Part shown: positions 19,909 through 28,919 of the stretch, one piece after another | How positions within the stretch are numbered: the first letter of the stretch is position 1 | Layout of the letters: each line of letters starts with the position of its first letter | Assembly (NCBI GenBank): GCA_017577615.1 | Contig: PKRE01000004.1 | Location: 124,001-188,000 of the forward strand | Reading direction: 5' to 3' | Length of the DNA: 64,000 bases | Source: Gammaproteobacteria bacterium | GTDB taxonomy: Bacteria; Pseudomonadota; Gammaproteobacteria; Steroidobacterales; Steroidobacteraceae | Notes under the pieces: generated by a model | What the model saw: only the letters and a program-made list of their open reading frames with translations | What the model was told of the DNA's origin: nothing | Database searches by the model: none | Position numbers and translations under genes: made by a program

Positions 19909-20415
19909 ATGAAATCATTCGTGATACGCGCCGCGGCGCTAGCGGCATTTGCGCTCGGGCTGGCACAGTCCGCTCAGGGTGCGGGCCTCGGTTACGACCC
20001 GGAGGCAGACCCATTCGAGCAATATCATGAGGCGATGGCGCAGGCACAGCGCGAGCAGAAGCTCGTGCTCATCGTCGCCGGCGGGGATTGGTGCCGTTGG
20101 TGTCACGTGCTGGAACGTTTCATCGCGGACGATCCAGAGATCGCGGCTCGTCTGCACGAGACGTTCGTCGTCATGAAGGTGTATGTCGGGTTCGACAATT
20201 ACAACGACTTGTTCTTCTCACAGCTGCCGCCAGCGAAGGGCGCTCCACACTTCTGGATCATGTCTCCGGAAAGGGAGGTATTGGCCTCCCAGTCGACAGG
20301 CGCACTCGAGGCTGGCAAAGACGGTTACGACAAGCAAGCCTTCATCGAGTTCATCGAGTATTGGCAGGCGCAAGCGAAGCAAGCGCGCACGCCCAAGGTG
20401 GTGGCCCGCTCCTGA
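19909..20415 (+). CDS. Exported thioredoxin-fold protein
   Basis: 168 residues. Signal peptide at about 1-24 (FVIRAAALAAFALGLAQSAQG, Ala-rich cleavage). Mature part begins with YDPEADPFEQYHEAMAQAQREQKLVLIVAGGDWCRWCHVLERF; Cys62 and Cys65 form a WCRWC active site as in thioredoxin_7/DsbD-gamma-like domains. The later cis-Pro-like segment is KGAPHFWIM. It likely acts as a periplasmic thiol reductase or isomerase; the electron donor is not identified here. Co-directional with the next gene but 330 nt apart. Confidence 0.82.
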   Translation: MKSFVIRAAALAAFALGLAQSAQGAGLGYDPEADPFEQYHEAMAQAQREQKLVLIVAGGDWCRWCHVLERFIADDPEIAARLHETFVVMKVYVGFDNYNDLFFSQLPPAKGAPHFWIMSPEREVLASQSTGALEAGKDGYDKQAFIEFIEYWQAQAKQARTPKVVARS

Positions 20416-20742
20416 GGCGAACGGCCTCCTGTCGTCCACCGCACGTCCTCAGGACGAGAACGGCTGCCCATCGCGAAGAGAGCAATACTTCATCAGGCTC
20501 GGCGCAGCATGGATGAACTGACGCGAGCGTCAGGATGCGCTTCTTTGCTCGCTCCCCTGATACGTGCTGTATGGAAGCGATACGTAAGGGGTTGGATGAG
20601 CGCTTGGTGACGAGTCGCGAAGATTCTCGCGTCGCGCGTTGGCGGCGCGTCGAGGCGTGACGTTCGCTGTCGGCCTTGGTCCGCGTCTTTCGTATGCAAT
20701 CTTTCTCGCGGGTTGCGTATGAGATCGTCGACATAGCAGACT
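20416..20742. other. Gene-free spacer upstream of the POT transporter
   Basis: 327 nt in which I see no supported gene, RNA or strong repeat. Short stop-bounded frames are present on both strands but have no ribosome binding site or recognisable protein. It is the most likely place for the POT transporter promoter, which I cannot pinpoint. Confidence 0.5.
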
Positions 20743-22329
20743 GTGCCCATGCACGCCGACACCAGAGCCGTCGCTGCGCCTGCCGAGCAGCGAGGGCGCT
20801 TACCGCGACAGATCCCGTACATCATTGGGAACGAAGGATGTGAGCGCTTCAGCTTCTACGGGATGCGCAACATCCTGACGCCGTTCCTCGTCAGTTCCCT
20901 CTTGCTCTACGCGCCTGAGGCAGAGCGCGCCGGCATCGCGCGCGAGGTTTTTCACACCTTTCTCATCGGCGTGTACTTCTTTCCCTTGCTCGGCGGTTGG
21001 CTGGCCGACCGCTTCTTTGGGAAGTATCCGACCATCTTCTGGATGTCGATCGTCTACTGCATCGGACATGCCTGCCTTGCGGTGTTCGAGGACAATCGGA
21101 CCGGCTTCTACACGGGGTTGTTCCTCATTGCGCTCGGCTCGGGCGGCATCAAGCCGCTGGTCGTGTCGTTCGTGGGCGATCAATTCGACCAGACCAATAA
21201 GCATCTGGCCAAGATCGTCTTCGATTCGTTCTACTGGATCATCAATTTCGGCTCGTTCTTCGCATCGCTCTTGATGCCCATCTTCCTGCGCCACTACGGC
21301 CCCAGTGTTGCGTTCGGCATCCCCGGTGTCTTGATGTTCATCGCTACGGCGATTCTCTGGGCTGGACGCAAGAAGTACGTGCACGTGTCGCCAACGCCAA
21401 GCGACCCTCACTCCTTCTTGCGCGTGGTGCGCACGGCGCTGATGGCGCGCTCGCCTGGGGAAGGCAGGCCGGGATTGTGGGTCGCTCTGGTTGGCGTTGC
21501 CTTGAGCGTGCTCGCCATCGCTTTCGTTGACCGTCTCGGCATCGTCTCCTCGTTGTGCTTGGTGCTGCTGTTCCTGATCGGATTCGGCGGGGCGGGCGCG
21601 CGTCTGCAGCTCGATCGCGCCCGGCGAGCGCATCCGAAGGAAGCGGTCGACGGCGTGGCTGCTGTCCTGCGTGTCCTGATCGTTTTTGCGCTCGTGACAC
21701 CGTTCTGGTCGTTGTTCGATCAAAAGGCATCCACCTGGGTGCTGCAAGCCAACGACATGGCGCGTCCAGACTGGCTGCAGCCGGCCCAGATGCAGGCGCT
21801 CAATCCGATCCTCGTGATGCTGCTCATTCCCTTCAACAACCTTGTGTTGTTTCCTTTTCTACGGCGAAGAGGGTACGAGCCGACGGCGTTGCGACGCATG
21901 GGATTCGGAATCGCATTTTCCGGGGTGGCCTGGATCGCGGCGGGCGCAATTCAGCTCGCCATCGATGGTGGCGAGCCGGTCTCCATCGCCTGGCAGATCC
22001 TGCCGTATGTGCTGTTGACGTTCGGCGAGGTGCTGGTGTCGGCAACCGGGCTCGAGTTTGCCTATAGTCAGGCACCGGCATCGATGAAAGGCGTGATGAT
22101 GGCGTTCTGGTACTTGGCTGTGACCATCGGCAACCTCTGGGTGCTGCTCGTGAATGCCGGCGTGCGCAACGATGCGGTGATGGCGAGCATCACTTCGACG
22201 GGACTGTCCGAGAACGCATTCCTCATGTTTTTCTTTGCAGCCTTTGCGTTTGCGAGCGCCGCATGTTTTGCGCTGTACGCAAAGCGCTATCCTATGCAGG
22301 ATCATTATCGACGCGCCGACACTGTGTGA
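20743..22329 (+). CDS. POT/PTR family proton-dependent oligopeptide transporter
   Basis: 528 residues; GTG at 20743 or ATG at 20749. POT hallmarks: NEGCERFSFYGMRNIL near the N-terminus (ExxERFxYYG), then GGWLADRFFGKY and FYWIINFGSFFASL (FYxxINxG). About 12-14 membrane helices. Imports di- and tripeptides with protons across the inner membrane; this large, metazoan-like subclass is frequent in Xanthomonadales. It lies among hydrolases that could feed it peptides, but no direct coupling is visible. Confidence 0.92.
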   Translation: MPMHADTRAVAAPAEQRGRLPRQIPYIIGNEGCERFSFYGMRNILTPFLVSSLLLYAPEAERAGIAREVFHTFLIGVYFFPLLGGWLADRFFGKYPTIFWMSIVYCIGHACLAVFEDNRTGFYTGLFLIALGSGGIKPLVVSFVGDQFDQTNKHLAKIVFDSFYWIINFGSFFASLLMPIFLRHYGPSVAFGIPGVLMFIATAILWAGRKKYVHVSPTPSDPHSFLRVVRTALMARSPGEGRPGLWVALVGVALSVLAIAFVDRLGIVSSLCLVLLFLIGFGGAGARLQLDRARRAHPKEAVDGVAAVLRVLIVFALVTPFWSLFDQKASTWVLQANDMARPDWLQPAQMQALNPILVMLLIPFNNLVLFPFLRRRGYEPTALRRMGFGIAFSGVAWIAAGAIQLAIDGGEPVSIAWQILPYVLLTFGEVLVSATGLEFAYSQAPASMKGVMMAFWYLAVTIGNLWVLLVNAGVRNDAVMASITSTGLSENAFLMFFFAAFAFASAACFALYAKRYPMQDHYRRADTV

Positions 22330-22504
22330 GGCTGCAGGCGGCGCACATGCGGGCGAGTTCCTTCGCTCTCCTGTGACGGGAGGAGGCAGAGGCTTTGCTG
22401 CGCAGGTCGCGCTCAGCGCCCCTGTCCGTAGGCCATCGCCCGCGGCTCACATTGAACTTGTGGGCGGCTTGGAGCGTCGAAATCCGCGTCGGAGCTCGTA
22501 CGCT

Positions 22505-23449
22505 ATGGCCCAACTCGTTCCTGCAATAGCGTTCGTATGGCTGGCGCTTGGTTCAGCACATGGAGGGCAGTTGGAGCTGTCATCGGCTGCGCTCGACCTC
22601 AGTGTGCCCGACGAGGAGCATCTGTACGCAGCGCCCACCCGGCCCGATCGCATCGGGCGCATCGCCGCGCCGGTCATGATCAACGGCAAGGGACCGTTCA
22701 GAATGATTCTCGATACCGGCGCGAATCAGTCGGTGATCACCAAGCGCGTTGCCGACGAACTCGGGCTACTCTTGTCGCCGGATTCTCGGCTGATGTTGCA
22801 CGGCGTGACGGGCTCGCTGGCGGTCCCCGCAGTTGAGCTGGAAACCCTCCAAACCGGCGATCTCATTCAAAGAAACCTGAAAGTAGCCGTGCTGGGCTCG
22901 GTGATGGGAGGTGCCGATGGGATTCTCGGCGTTCAAGGATTCGAGGGGCTGCGCGTGACCGTTGACTTCGTCAGGGACCAACTCACGATTGCACGCTCGA
23001 AGGGCGAGCGGGCCCGCCGTTTCGAGGGCACGATCCCGGCCACCTTGCGCTTCGGGCGTTTACTTGTCGTCGACGGTCACGTTGGCCGCATCAAGGTCAA
23101 GGCCGTCATTGATACGGGTGCCCAGAGAACTTTGGGCAATCTTGCATTGCGCGATGCCTTGCTCAAACGCCGACGTATGCAGCACGAGCCGGACGACGCA
23201 ATCGTGGTCGGCTTGAACGATGCGCATCAAAGCGGTCGGTTCCTGCGCACGCCGAAGGTAACGCTTGGGGACGCGGTGATCGACAATTTGGACATCATCT
23301 ACGGCGACATCCATGTCTTCAAACTGTGGGAGCTGGAAGACGAGCCAGCGCTGCTGGTCGGGATGGACGTGCTCGGGACGCTCGAACGCCTCGTGATCGA
23401 TTATCAACGCAAGGAAATTCAGTTCCGGAACAAGCTCCGCTTGCCGTAA
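22505..23449 (+). CDS. Exported double retropepsin-like aspartyl protease
   Basis: 314 residues from the ATG at 22505. Signal peptide at about 1-21 (LVPAIAFVWLALGSAHG). Two retropepsin-like halves, each with a DTG triad: ILDTGANQS with Asp70 and VIDTGAQRT with Asp203, so a single chain could form its own dimeric active site. Each half also carries a hydrophobic-Gly motif (ILGVQGFEG; LVGMDVLG). Periplasmic clan AA aspartic proteases of this gag-polyprotein-like type are common in proteobacteria, and their substrates are unknown. A longer frame upstream lacks a signal peptide and is not preferred. Confidence 0.8.
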   Translation: MAQLVPAIAFVWLALGSAHGGQLELSSAALDLSVPDEEHLYAAPTRPDRIGRIAAPVMINGKGPFRMILDTGANQSVITKRVADELGLLLSPDSRLMLHGVTGSLAVPAVELETLQTGDLIQRNLKVAVLGSVMGGADGILGVQGFEGLRVTVDFVRDQLTIARSKGERARRFEGTIPATLRFGRLLVVDGHVGRIKVKAVIDTGAQRTLGNLALRDALLKRRRMQHEPDDAIVVGLNDAHQSGRFLRTPKVTLGDAVIDNLDIIYGDIHVFKLWELEDEPALLVGMDVLGTLERLVIDYQRKEIQFRNKLRLP

Positions 23450-23494
23450 CGTGACACCCACGCCGCACATCGTGACTCTGAAACGGAGTAATAC

Positions 23495-24421
23495 ATGAGC
23501 ACACGAAGAGCATTCATTGTTGGCGCTTCTGCACTGGCCGGGTCTTTCCTCTTTTCGTCGCTTTCCGGCAATGCGGCAAGCGAAGGCCAAGGCGGCACGT
23601 TGCGCACACGAGTCATCCCTTCGAGCGGGGAGATCATACCCGTCATCGGCATGGGGACTTCAGGGAGCTTCGAGGTGCGGCAAGGCAGCGCACAGTACGA
23701 GGCGTTGAGGGAGGTGCTGCGGCGATTCTTCGCCGGCGGCGGCACCGTGATCGACACCGCACCCACTTACGGCAATGCCGAGGACAATCTAGGACAACTG
23801 CTCGAGGAGCTCGGTTTGCGCGATCGTGCCTTCATTGCCACGAAGCTCTCCGGTGTGACCGGTCGCGACGAGGGCCTGAAACAGTTCAACAGCACACTGC
23901 GGCGACTGCGCACCGACAAGGTGGAGCTGCTGCAGGTACACAATCTGCGCGATTGGAAGACTCAACTGGCGCTGGCACGCGCGCTCAAAGAGGAAGGCAA
24001 GGTCAAGTACGTGGGGGTGACCCACTATTTGGAATCGGCGCAAGACGAGCTGGCCGATGTGGTCGAGCAGACGCGGCCCGACTTCTTGCAAATCAACTAC
24101 TCCGTAACACAGCGCGGCGCGGAGAAGCGAGTGTTCCCGCTCGCAAAGGAGCTCGGTATCGCGGTGCTCGCGAATCGCAACTTCGACGACGGCGCGTTGT
24201 TCAGGCGCGTCCAAGGCAAATCGCTCCCCGGCTGGGCGGCTGAGGTGGGCATCACGTCCTGGGCACAGATGTTTCTCAAGTTTGCGCTGAGCGAGGAGGC
24301 CGTGACCGCCGTCATTCCGGCGACGGGTAAGCCCGATAGACAAAGCGACAACTTGAAAGCGGGATTGGGGCCGCTGCTGACGCCGTCTCAGCGTGCTGAG
24401 CTGATTGCGCTTGTTGGGTAG
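23495..24421 (+). CDS. Aldo/keto reductase with twin-arginine-like leader
   Basis: 308 residues. The N-terminus STRRAFIVGASALAGSFLF looks like a Tat signal. The rest is an aldo/keto reductase barrel: VIDTAPTYGNAEDNLGQLL (catalytic Asp and Tyr), ATKLSG (Lys), LLQVHNLRDW (His), and a C-terminal VIPATGKPDRQSDNL. These enzymes reduce carbonyls with NADPH; an exported version would need cofactor loaded before Tat export, which is compatible with the leader. Reads in the same direction as the aspartyl protease, 45 nt after it, so probably an operon. Confidence 0.87.
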   Translation: MSTRRAFIVGASALAGSFLFSSLSGNAASEGQGGTLRTRVIPSSGEIIPVIGMGTSGSFEVRQGSAQYEALREVLRRFFAGGGTVIDTAPTYGNAEDNLGQLLEELGLRDRAFIATKLSGVTGRDEGLKQFNSTLRRLRTDKVELLQVHNLRDWKTQLALARALKEEGKVKYVGVTHYLESAQDELADVVEQTRPDFLQINYSVTQRGAEKRVFPLAKELGIAVLANRNFDDGALFRRVQGKSLPGWAAEVGITSWAQMFLKFALSEEAVTAVIPATGKPDRQSDNLKAGLGPLLTPSQRAELIALVG

Positions 24422-24612
24422 GTGGGCTCCGGGCTCGCCCCTCCTACAGCCCGCAGCTCTCTTGTAGACGGCGGACCCGTTGGGCTTGAGGCGCGAGCTT
24501 GGGTGCGCGACCGCGCATGGCTCCACTCTCCAGCCAGCGTCCTAGCTCAGAGCCCAGCGCCCAGCAGCCGAAGCGCCACGCCCCGCGCTCCAAGCCCGCC
24601 ATACCAATCCCT
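24422..24612. repeat. GC-rich repeat tract between aldo/keto reductase and GH3 gene
   Basis: Begins with GGGCTCCGGGCTCGCC just after the stop, passes through a TTGGGCTTGAGGCGCG segment and ends in C-rich units (CTCCACTCTCCAGCCAGCG, AGAGCCCAGCGCCCAGCAGCC, CTCCAAGCCCGCC). Arms pair imperfectly. No gene is seen. The longer frame that runs into the GH3 gene from 24636 is not needed for it. Confidence 0.5.
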
Positions 24613-24716
24613 GCATCCACCGATACATTTTTGAGATGCAGCCCATCACGGCAAGCTGGTGTATGGTCGCGTGCCACTTGAAGAACAAACCTCACCAATT
24701 CGATCGGGGGAAAGCA

Positions 24717-27371
24717 TTGAAGAGAGCACTCGCGGTCTTATGCGGTTGCGCATGGCTCAGCTTCGTCGCGCCGGTGTTCGCCGAGCAGCCTGTCTATCTC
24801 GATCTCAACAGGTCTTTCAGAGAGCGCGCCGCCGATCTAGTGTCGCGGATGACCCTCGAGGAAAAGGTCGCGCAACTTCAAAACGACGCGCCTGCGATTC
24901 CGCGACTCGGCGTGCCGAAATACGAGTGGTGGAACGAGGCTCTGCATGGGGTGGCGCGCGCTGGTGCAGCTACCGTCTTCCCGCAGGCGATCGGGCTTGC
25001 CGCAACGTTCGACACGCGCCTCATGCGCGAGGTGGCAACTGCCATCAGCGACGAAGCACGTGCCAAGCACCATGAATTCGCCAGCCGTGACCAGCGCAAT
25101 CGCTATCAAGGTCTCACGTTCTGGTCCCCCAACATCAACATCTTCCGCGATCCGCGCTGGGGACGCGGTCAGGAAACCTATGGCGAAGATCCGTTTCTCA
25201 CATCCCTGATGGGCATCGAGTTCGTCAAAGGTCTACAGGGGAATGACCCGCACTATCGTAAGGTCGATGCGACCGCCAAGCACTTCGCCGTGCACAGCGG
25301 CCCGGAGGCCGATCGGCATCACTTCGACGTGCACCCGAGCGAGCGCGACCTGTGGGAGACCTATTTGCCTGCGTTCCAGGCGCTCGTGCAAGAGGCGAAA
25401 GTCAAAGCAGTGATGGGGGCCTACAATCGTGTCTATGGCGCCTCCGCATCGGCAAGCCGCTTGCTGCTCGTGGACATCCTGCGTAAGCGTTGGGGATTCG
25501 ACGGCTACGTCGTGTCCGATTGCGACTCGATCGAAGACATCTATAAGCATCACAAGATCGTGTCGACGCCCGAAGAAGCGGCAGCCTTGGGTATCAAGAA
25601 CGGCACTGAGCTCAATTGCGGCACGACCTACGGTGCGCTTCTGAATGCGGTCAAGCAAGGACTGATCACAGAAGCCGAGATCGATGCGGCCCTGATCAAC
25701 TTGATGGTCACGCGCTTCGAACTTGGCATGTTCGATCCACCCGATCGTGTTCGCTGGGCCAACATCCCGTATTCAGTCAATCAATCGCCGGAGCACGATT
25801 GGCTCGCGCGCCGTGCCGCGCGTGCCTCGCTGGTGCTGCTCAAGAACGATGGCTTGTTGCCGCTTTCGCGCAGCCTGAAGACGATTGCTGTCGTGGGTCC
25901 CACGGCCGACGAGGTCATGTCCTTGCTCGGAAATTACTACGGCACGCCTGCAGCGCCTGTGACCATCCTGCAAGGTATTCGTGAGGCAGTGGGGCCGAAC
26001 ACGACTGTGTTGTATGCGCGCGGGACCGACCTGGTGGAAGGACGTGAAGAGCCGCGCGCCGCGCCGCTGATCGAGCCTGCCTACCTGCGTCCTGCGGCCG
26101 GCTCGAATGAGCAGGGGCTCAAAGGCGAGTACTTCAACAATCCGGACTTGTCCGGCGAGCCTGTGATGACGCGCGTTGATCCTCGGGTCTCGTTCCGCTG
26201 GGATCGCGGCGGACCGATCGACGATCTGATCGCGCGCGGAGAGTTTCCGGCCGACGCGATCGGCAGCGATCATTTCAGCGTGCGTTGGACCGGGCAGCTC
26301 CTGCCGCCCGTTTCTGGGCGTTACGAAATCTCGGTCGGAGCGAACGACGGCTTTCGATTGTTCATCGACGGCAAGCGTGTCCTAGAGAGTTGGGATACGA
26401 CGCCGCGCATGTCGAGCAAGAGCGTCTTCGTGGACTTGCAGGCAGGCCGCGCTTACGACCTGCGACTCGAGTATTTCGACGACATACGCGATGCCGAAGT
26501 GCGTCTCGGATGGCGCTTGCCCGGAGCGAAGCCACCGTTCGAGGAAGCGCTCGATGCTGCGCGTGCGGCGGACGTCGTCATCTTTGTCGGCGGCCTCACT
26601 GGCGACGTCGAGGGCGAGGAGATGAAGGTGAGCTATCCGGGTTTCGCCGGCGGCGACCGCACGGACCTACGGCTGCCGGCATCCCAACGCAAGCTGCTCC
26701 AAGCGCTGCATGAGACGGGCAAGCCGATCGTGCTCGTGTTGACGACCGGTTCGGCGCTTGCCATCGACTGGGCCAAGGAGCACATCCCTGCAATTCTCGT
26801 TGCGTGGTACCCGGGTCAGCGCGGTGGCAACGCCGTAGCAGACGTGCTCTTCGGCGATGTGAGCCCGTCCGGCCGACTTCCGGTGACGTTCTACAAAGCC
26901 GACGAAAAGTTGCCGCCGTTCGATGACTACAGCATGGAAGGTCGGACGTATCGATACTTCAGAGGCGAGCCGCTGTATCCCTTCGGCCATGGTCTCTCGT
27001 ACACCCACTTCGAGTACTCAGGGTTGAAGCTCGATCGTTCCGAGGCGAGCAGCTCTGATACGGTGACAGTCACCGTGCGCGTGAAAAACGTCGGGCCGCG
27101 AGCAGGCGAGGAGGTCGTGCAGCTCTACGTGCGTCCGGTGGATGCCAAGCAGATGCGGGCGATCAAGGAGCTGCGCGGGATCGAAAAGCTCGCGCTGTTC
27201 CCGGGCGAAGAGCGCGAGGTGACCTTCAAGCTGGTCCCGGAACGGCACGTGACCTACTGGGACACGAAGCGGGGCGACTATGCTGTTGCGCCCGGTCGCT
27301 ATGAGATCGAGATCGGCGCATCGAGCGCAGACATACGCGCGAGCGCGCCGTTAAGGATCACCGCGCGCTGA
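24717..27371 (+). CDS. Exported GH3 beta-glycosidase with inserted PA14 domain
   Basis: 884 residues from a TTG at 24717, chosen because GGGGG lies 6 nt upstream and the frame then opens with a signal peptide (KRALAVLCGCAWLSFVAPVFA). GH3 N-domain with LQNDAPAIPRLGVPKYEWWNEALHGVARAG and the nucleophile Asp268 in YVVSDCDSIEDI. GH3 C-domain with GDVEGEE (around 631-635; likely acid/base Glu). PA14 domain inserted at about 469-600 (KGEYFNNPDLSGEP...GWRLPG). Fibronectin-III-like domain at the end (KNVGPRAGEEVVQLYV). Cleaves terminal beta-glucosyl or beta-xylosyl units in the periplasm or outside; the exact sugar is not predictable. Confidence 0.9.
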   Translation: MKRALAVLCGCAWLSFVAPVFAEQPVYLDLNRSFRERAADLVSRMTLEEKVAQLQNDAPAIPRLGVPKYEWWNEALHGVARAGAATVFPQAIGLAATFDTRLMREVATAISDEARAKHHEFASRDQRNRYQGLTFWSPNINIFRDPRWGRGQETYGEDPFLTSLMGIEFVKGLQGNDPHYRKVDATAKHFAVHSGPEADRHHFDVHPSERDLWETYLPAFQALVQEAKVKAVMGAYNRVYGASASASRLLLVDILRKRWGFDGYVVSDCDSIEDIYKHHKIVSTPEEAAALGIKNGTELNCGTTYGALLNAVKQGLITEAEIDAALINLMVTRFELGMFDPPDRVRWANIPYSVNQSPEHDWLARRAARASLVLLKNDGLLPLSRSLKTIAVVGPTADEVMSLLGNYYGTPAAPVTILQGIREAVGPNTTVLYARGTDLVEGREEPRAAPLIEPAYLRPAAGSNEQGLKGEYFNNPDLSGEPVMTRVDPRVSFRWDRGGPIDDLIARGEFPADAIGSDHFSVRWTGQLLPPVSGRYEISVGANDGFRLFIDGKRVLESWDTTPRMSSKSVFVDLQAGRAYDLRLEYFDDIRDAEVRLGWRLPGAKPPFEEALDAARAADVVIFVGGLTGDVEGEEMKVSYPGFAGGDRTDLRLPASQRKLLQALHETGKPIVLVLTTGSALAIDWAKEHIPAILVAWYPGQRGGNAVADVLFGDVSPSGRLPVTFYKADEKLPPFDDYSMEGRTYRYFRGEPLYPFGHGLSYTHFEYSGLKLDRSEASSSDTVTVTVRVKNVGPRAGEEVVQLYVRPVDAKQMRAIKELRGIEKLALFPGEEREVTFKLVPERHVTYWDTKRGDYAVAPGRYEIEIGASSADIRASAPLRITAR

Positions 27372-27516
27372 AGTTCTGGCTTGGGTGGGCCAAGGGCTGG
27401 TATGCGCTGGGCTCCGGACACTGGCCCGTGCGCGCCAGCGCGCTAGCTCCAGTCCGCAGCCGAATAGGGACGGGGCTCCGGGCGTGCTGGCCAGCCTCCA
27501 GCCACAAAATAACTCG
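27372..27516. repeat. GC-rich inverted repeat between GH3 and hydrolase genes
   Basis: GGCTTGGGTGGGCCAAGGGCTGG and GCTGGGCTCCGGACACTGG, then CCAGCGCGCTAGCTCCAGTCCGCAGCC (27435-27461). The CAGCGCGCTAGCTC stretch is identical to that at 28889-28902. Further G-rich and C-rich units run to GCCAGCCTCCAGCC at about 27489-27502. No gene. Confidence 0.65.
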
Positions 27517-27528
27517 AAGGAGGGCTTG

Positions 27529-28836
27529 ATGTATCGTCGATCCGTTCTACTCACGTGCTTGTTCGTCGCGTCACTAGCGGTCACTGGCATAGAGACGAGC
27601 CGCGCGGATATCGCGGTCCCTGCGAGCCACGCAGCACCTCGCACCGTGTTGTCCAAGAAGCGGCTCGCGAACCTGGAGCGAGTGCTGCAGCAGTATGTCG
27701 ATGAAGAGCGGATCGCGGGTGCAGTGGCACTCGTGCTTCAAGACGGTGAAACGGTCTACGAAGGCGCCGTCGGTTGGCGCGACAAGGAAGCCAAACGCCC
27801 CATGACGCCGGACACGATTTTCCGTATCGCCTCACAAAGCAAGGCCATCACCAGCGCTGCGATCCTGCAGCTCGTCGAGGACGGCTCGCTCGCGCTCAGC
27901 AATCCGGTGACGCAATTCATCCCCGAGTTCGCGCAGGCCAAGGCGGCAGTGCGCGATGACGACGGTACGACGCGATTCGTCCCGCTCAAGCGTCCGATCG
28001 TCATTCGCGACCTGCTCACTCATACTTCGGGCTATTCGTACGGCAGGGAGCCGCACATTGAGGCCCTGTACGCCGCCAAAGGTCTCGGACCGGCGGCAGG
28101 CAACGGCTGGTATACGGCCGACAAGGATGAGCCGATATGCGACACGATAGCGCGTCTGGGCACCCTGCCGACGATCGCGCAGCCGGGCGAGGCATATGTC
28201 TATGGCTATAGCACCGATATCTTGGGATGCATCATCGAACGTGCATCCGGTCTGTCGCTCGACGCTTATCTGCGCACCAAGATCTTCGAGCCGCTAGGCA
28301 TGCACGACACGCATTTCTTCCTGCCGAAGTCCAAACGCGAACGGTTGGCCACGGTGTATGCGAGCGGGCCGGATGGCAAGGTGGTGCGCGCACCCGAAGG
28401 CGCGAAGGGACAAGGTCACTATGTGGACGGCCCGCGCAAGAGTTTCTCGGGAGGTGCTGGACTGCTCTCCACTGCGCGCGACTATGCGCGTTTTCTCGAG
28501 ATGATCAGAAACCACGGCACGCTCGATGGACGCCGTATCCTCGGCCCACGTGCCGTCGCATTGATGCGGACCAATCAAATCGGCACGCTGCACGCGGCCG
28601 ACGGCGGGCTTGGTTTCGGCTATGGCTTTCAAACTGTCGAGCGCTACGGCGCGAACGGAATGGATGAGGTCGGCGCATTCGGTTGGGGTGGAGCGTATGG
28701 GACCATTTATCGGGTCGATCCGGCATCGGGCACGACAATGGTGTTCATGATGCAGCTCATGCCGAATCACACCGATATCCACGAGAAGGTCTCGGCGCTG
28801 GTGTATCAGGCGTTGGAGGAGGGAAGCTTGCGGTAG
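27529..28836 (+). CDS. Exported serine hydrolase of the beta-lactamase/penicillin-binding fold
   Basis: 435 residues. Signal peptide at about 1-26. Class C beta-lactamase-like fold: nucleophile Ser102 in IASQSK (SxxK with Lys105), Tyr in YVYGYSTDILG (in the YxN/YxS position), and GAFGWGGAYGTIYRVD near the C-terminus in the KTG-like position. In this family function ranges over esterases, D-aminopeptidases and lactamases; I see nothing that selects one. AAGGAGGG sits 5-6 nt before the ATG, one of the best ribosome binding sites in the window. The longer frame starting at 27385 covers the repeat and is not preferred. Confidence 0.87.
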   Translation: MYRRSVLLTCLFVASLAVTGIETSRADIAVPASHAAPRTVLSKKRLANLERVLQQYVDEERIAGAVALVLQDGETVYEGAVGWRDKEAKRPMTPDTIFRIASQSKAITSAAILQLVEDGSLALSNPVTQFIPEFAQAKAAVRDDDGTTRFVPLKRPIVIRDLLTHTSGYSYGREPHIEALYAAKGLGPAAGNGWYTADKDEPICDTIARLGTLPTIAQPGEAYVYGYSTDILGCIIERASGLSLDAYLRTKIFEPLGMHDTHFFLPKSKRERLATVYASGPDGKVVRAPEGAKGQGHYVDGPRKSFSGGAGLLSTARDYARFLEMIRNHGTLDGRRILGPRAVALMRTNQIGTLHAADGGLGFGYGFQTVERYGANGMDEVGAFGWGGAYGTIYRVDPASGTTMVFMMQLMPNHTDIHEKVSALVYQALEEGSLR

Positions 28837-28919
28837 GTGTTGGGCTTGGGGCTCGGGTTACGGGTTGCTGGGCTCTGGGCACTGGAGCCAGCGCGCTAGC
28901 TCTAGCCCCCAGCCCAAAC
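28837..28919. repeat. GC-rich inverted repeat between convergent genes
   Basis: Left arm TTGGGCTTGGGGCTCGGG at 28840-28857 and right arm GCTCTAGCCCCCAGCCCAA at 28899-28917 pair along nearly their whole length with few mismatches. The middle holds GCTGGGCTCTGGGCACTGG and the shared CCAGCGCGCTAGCTC. It occupies the whole gap between two convergent coding regions, so it could serve as a bidirectional terminator, though there is no U tract. Confidence 0.7.
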
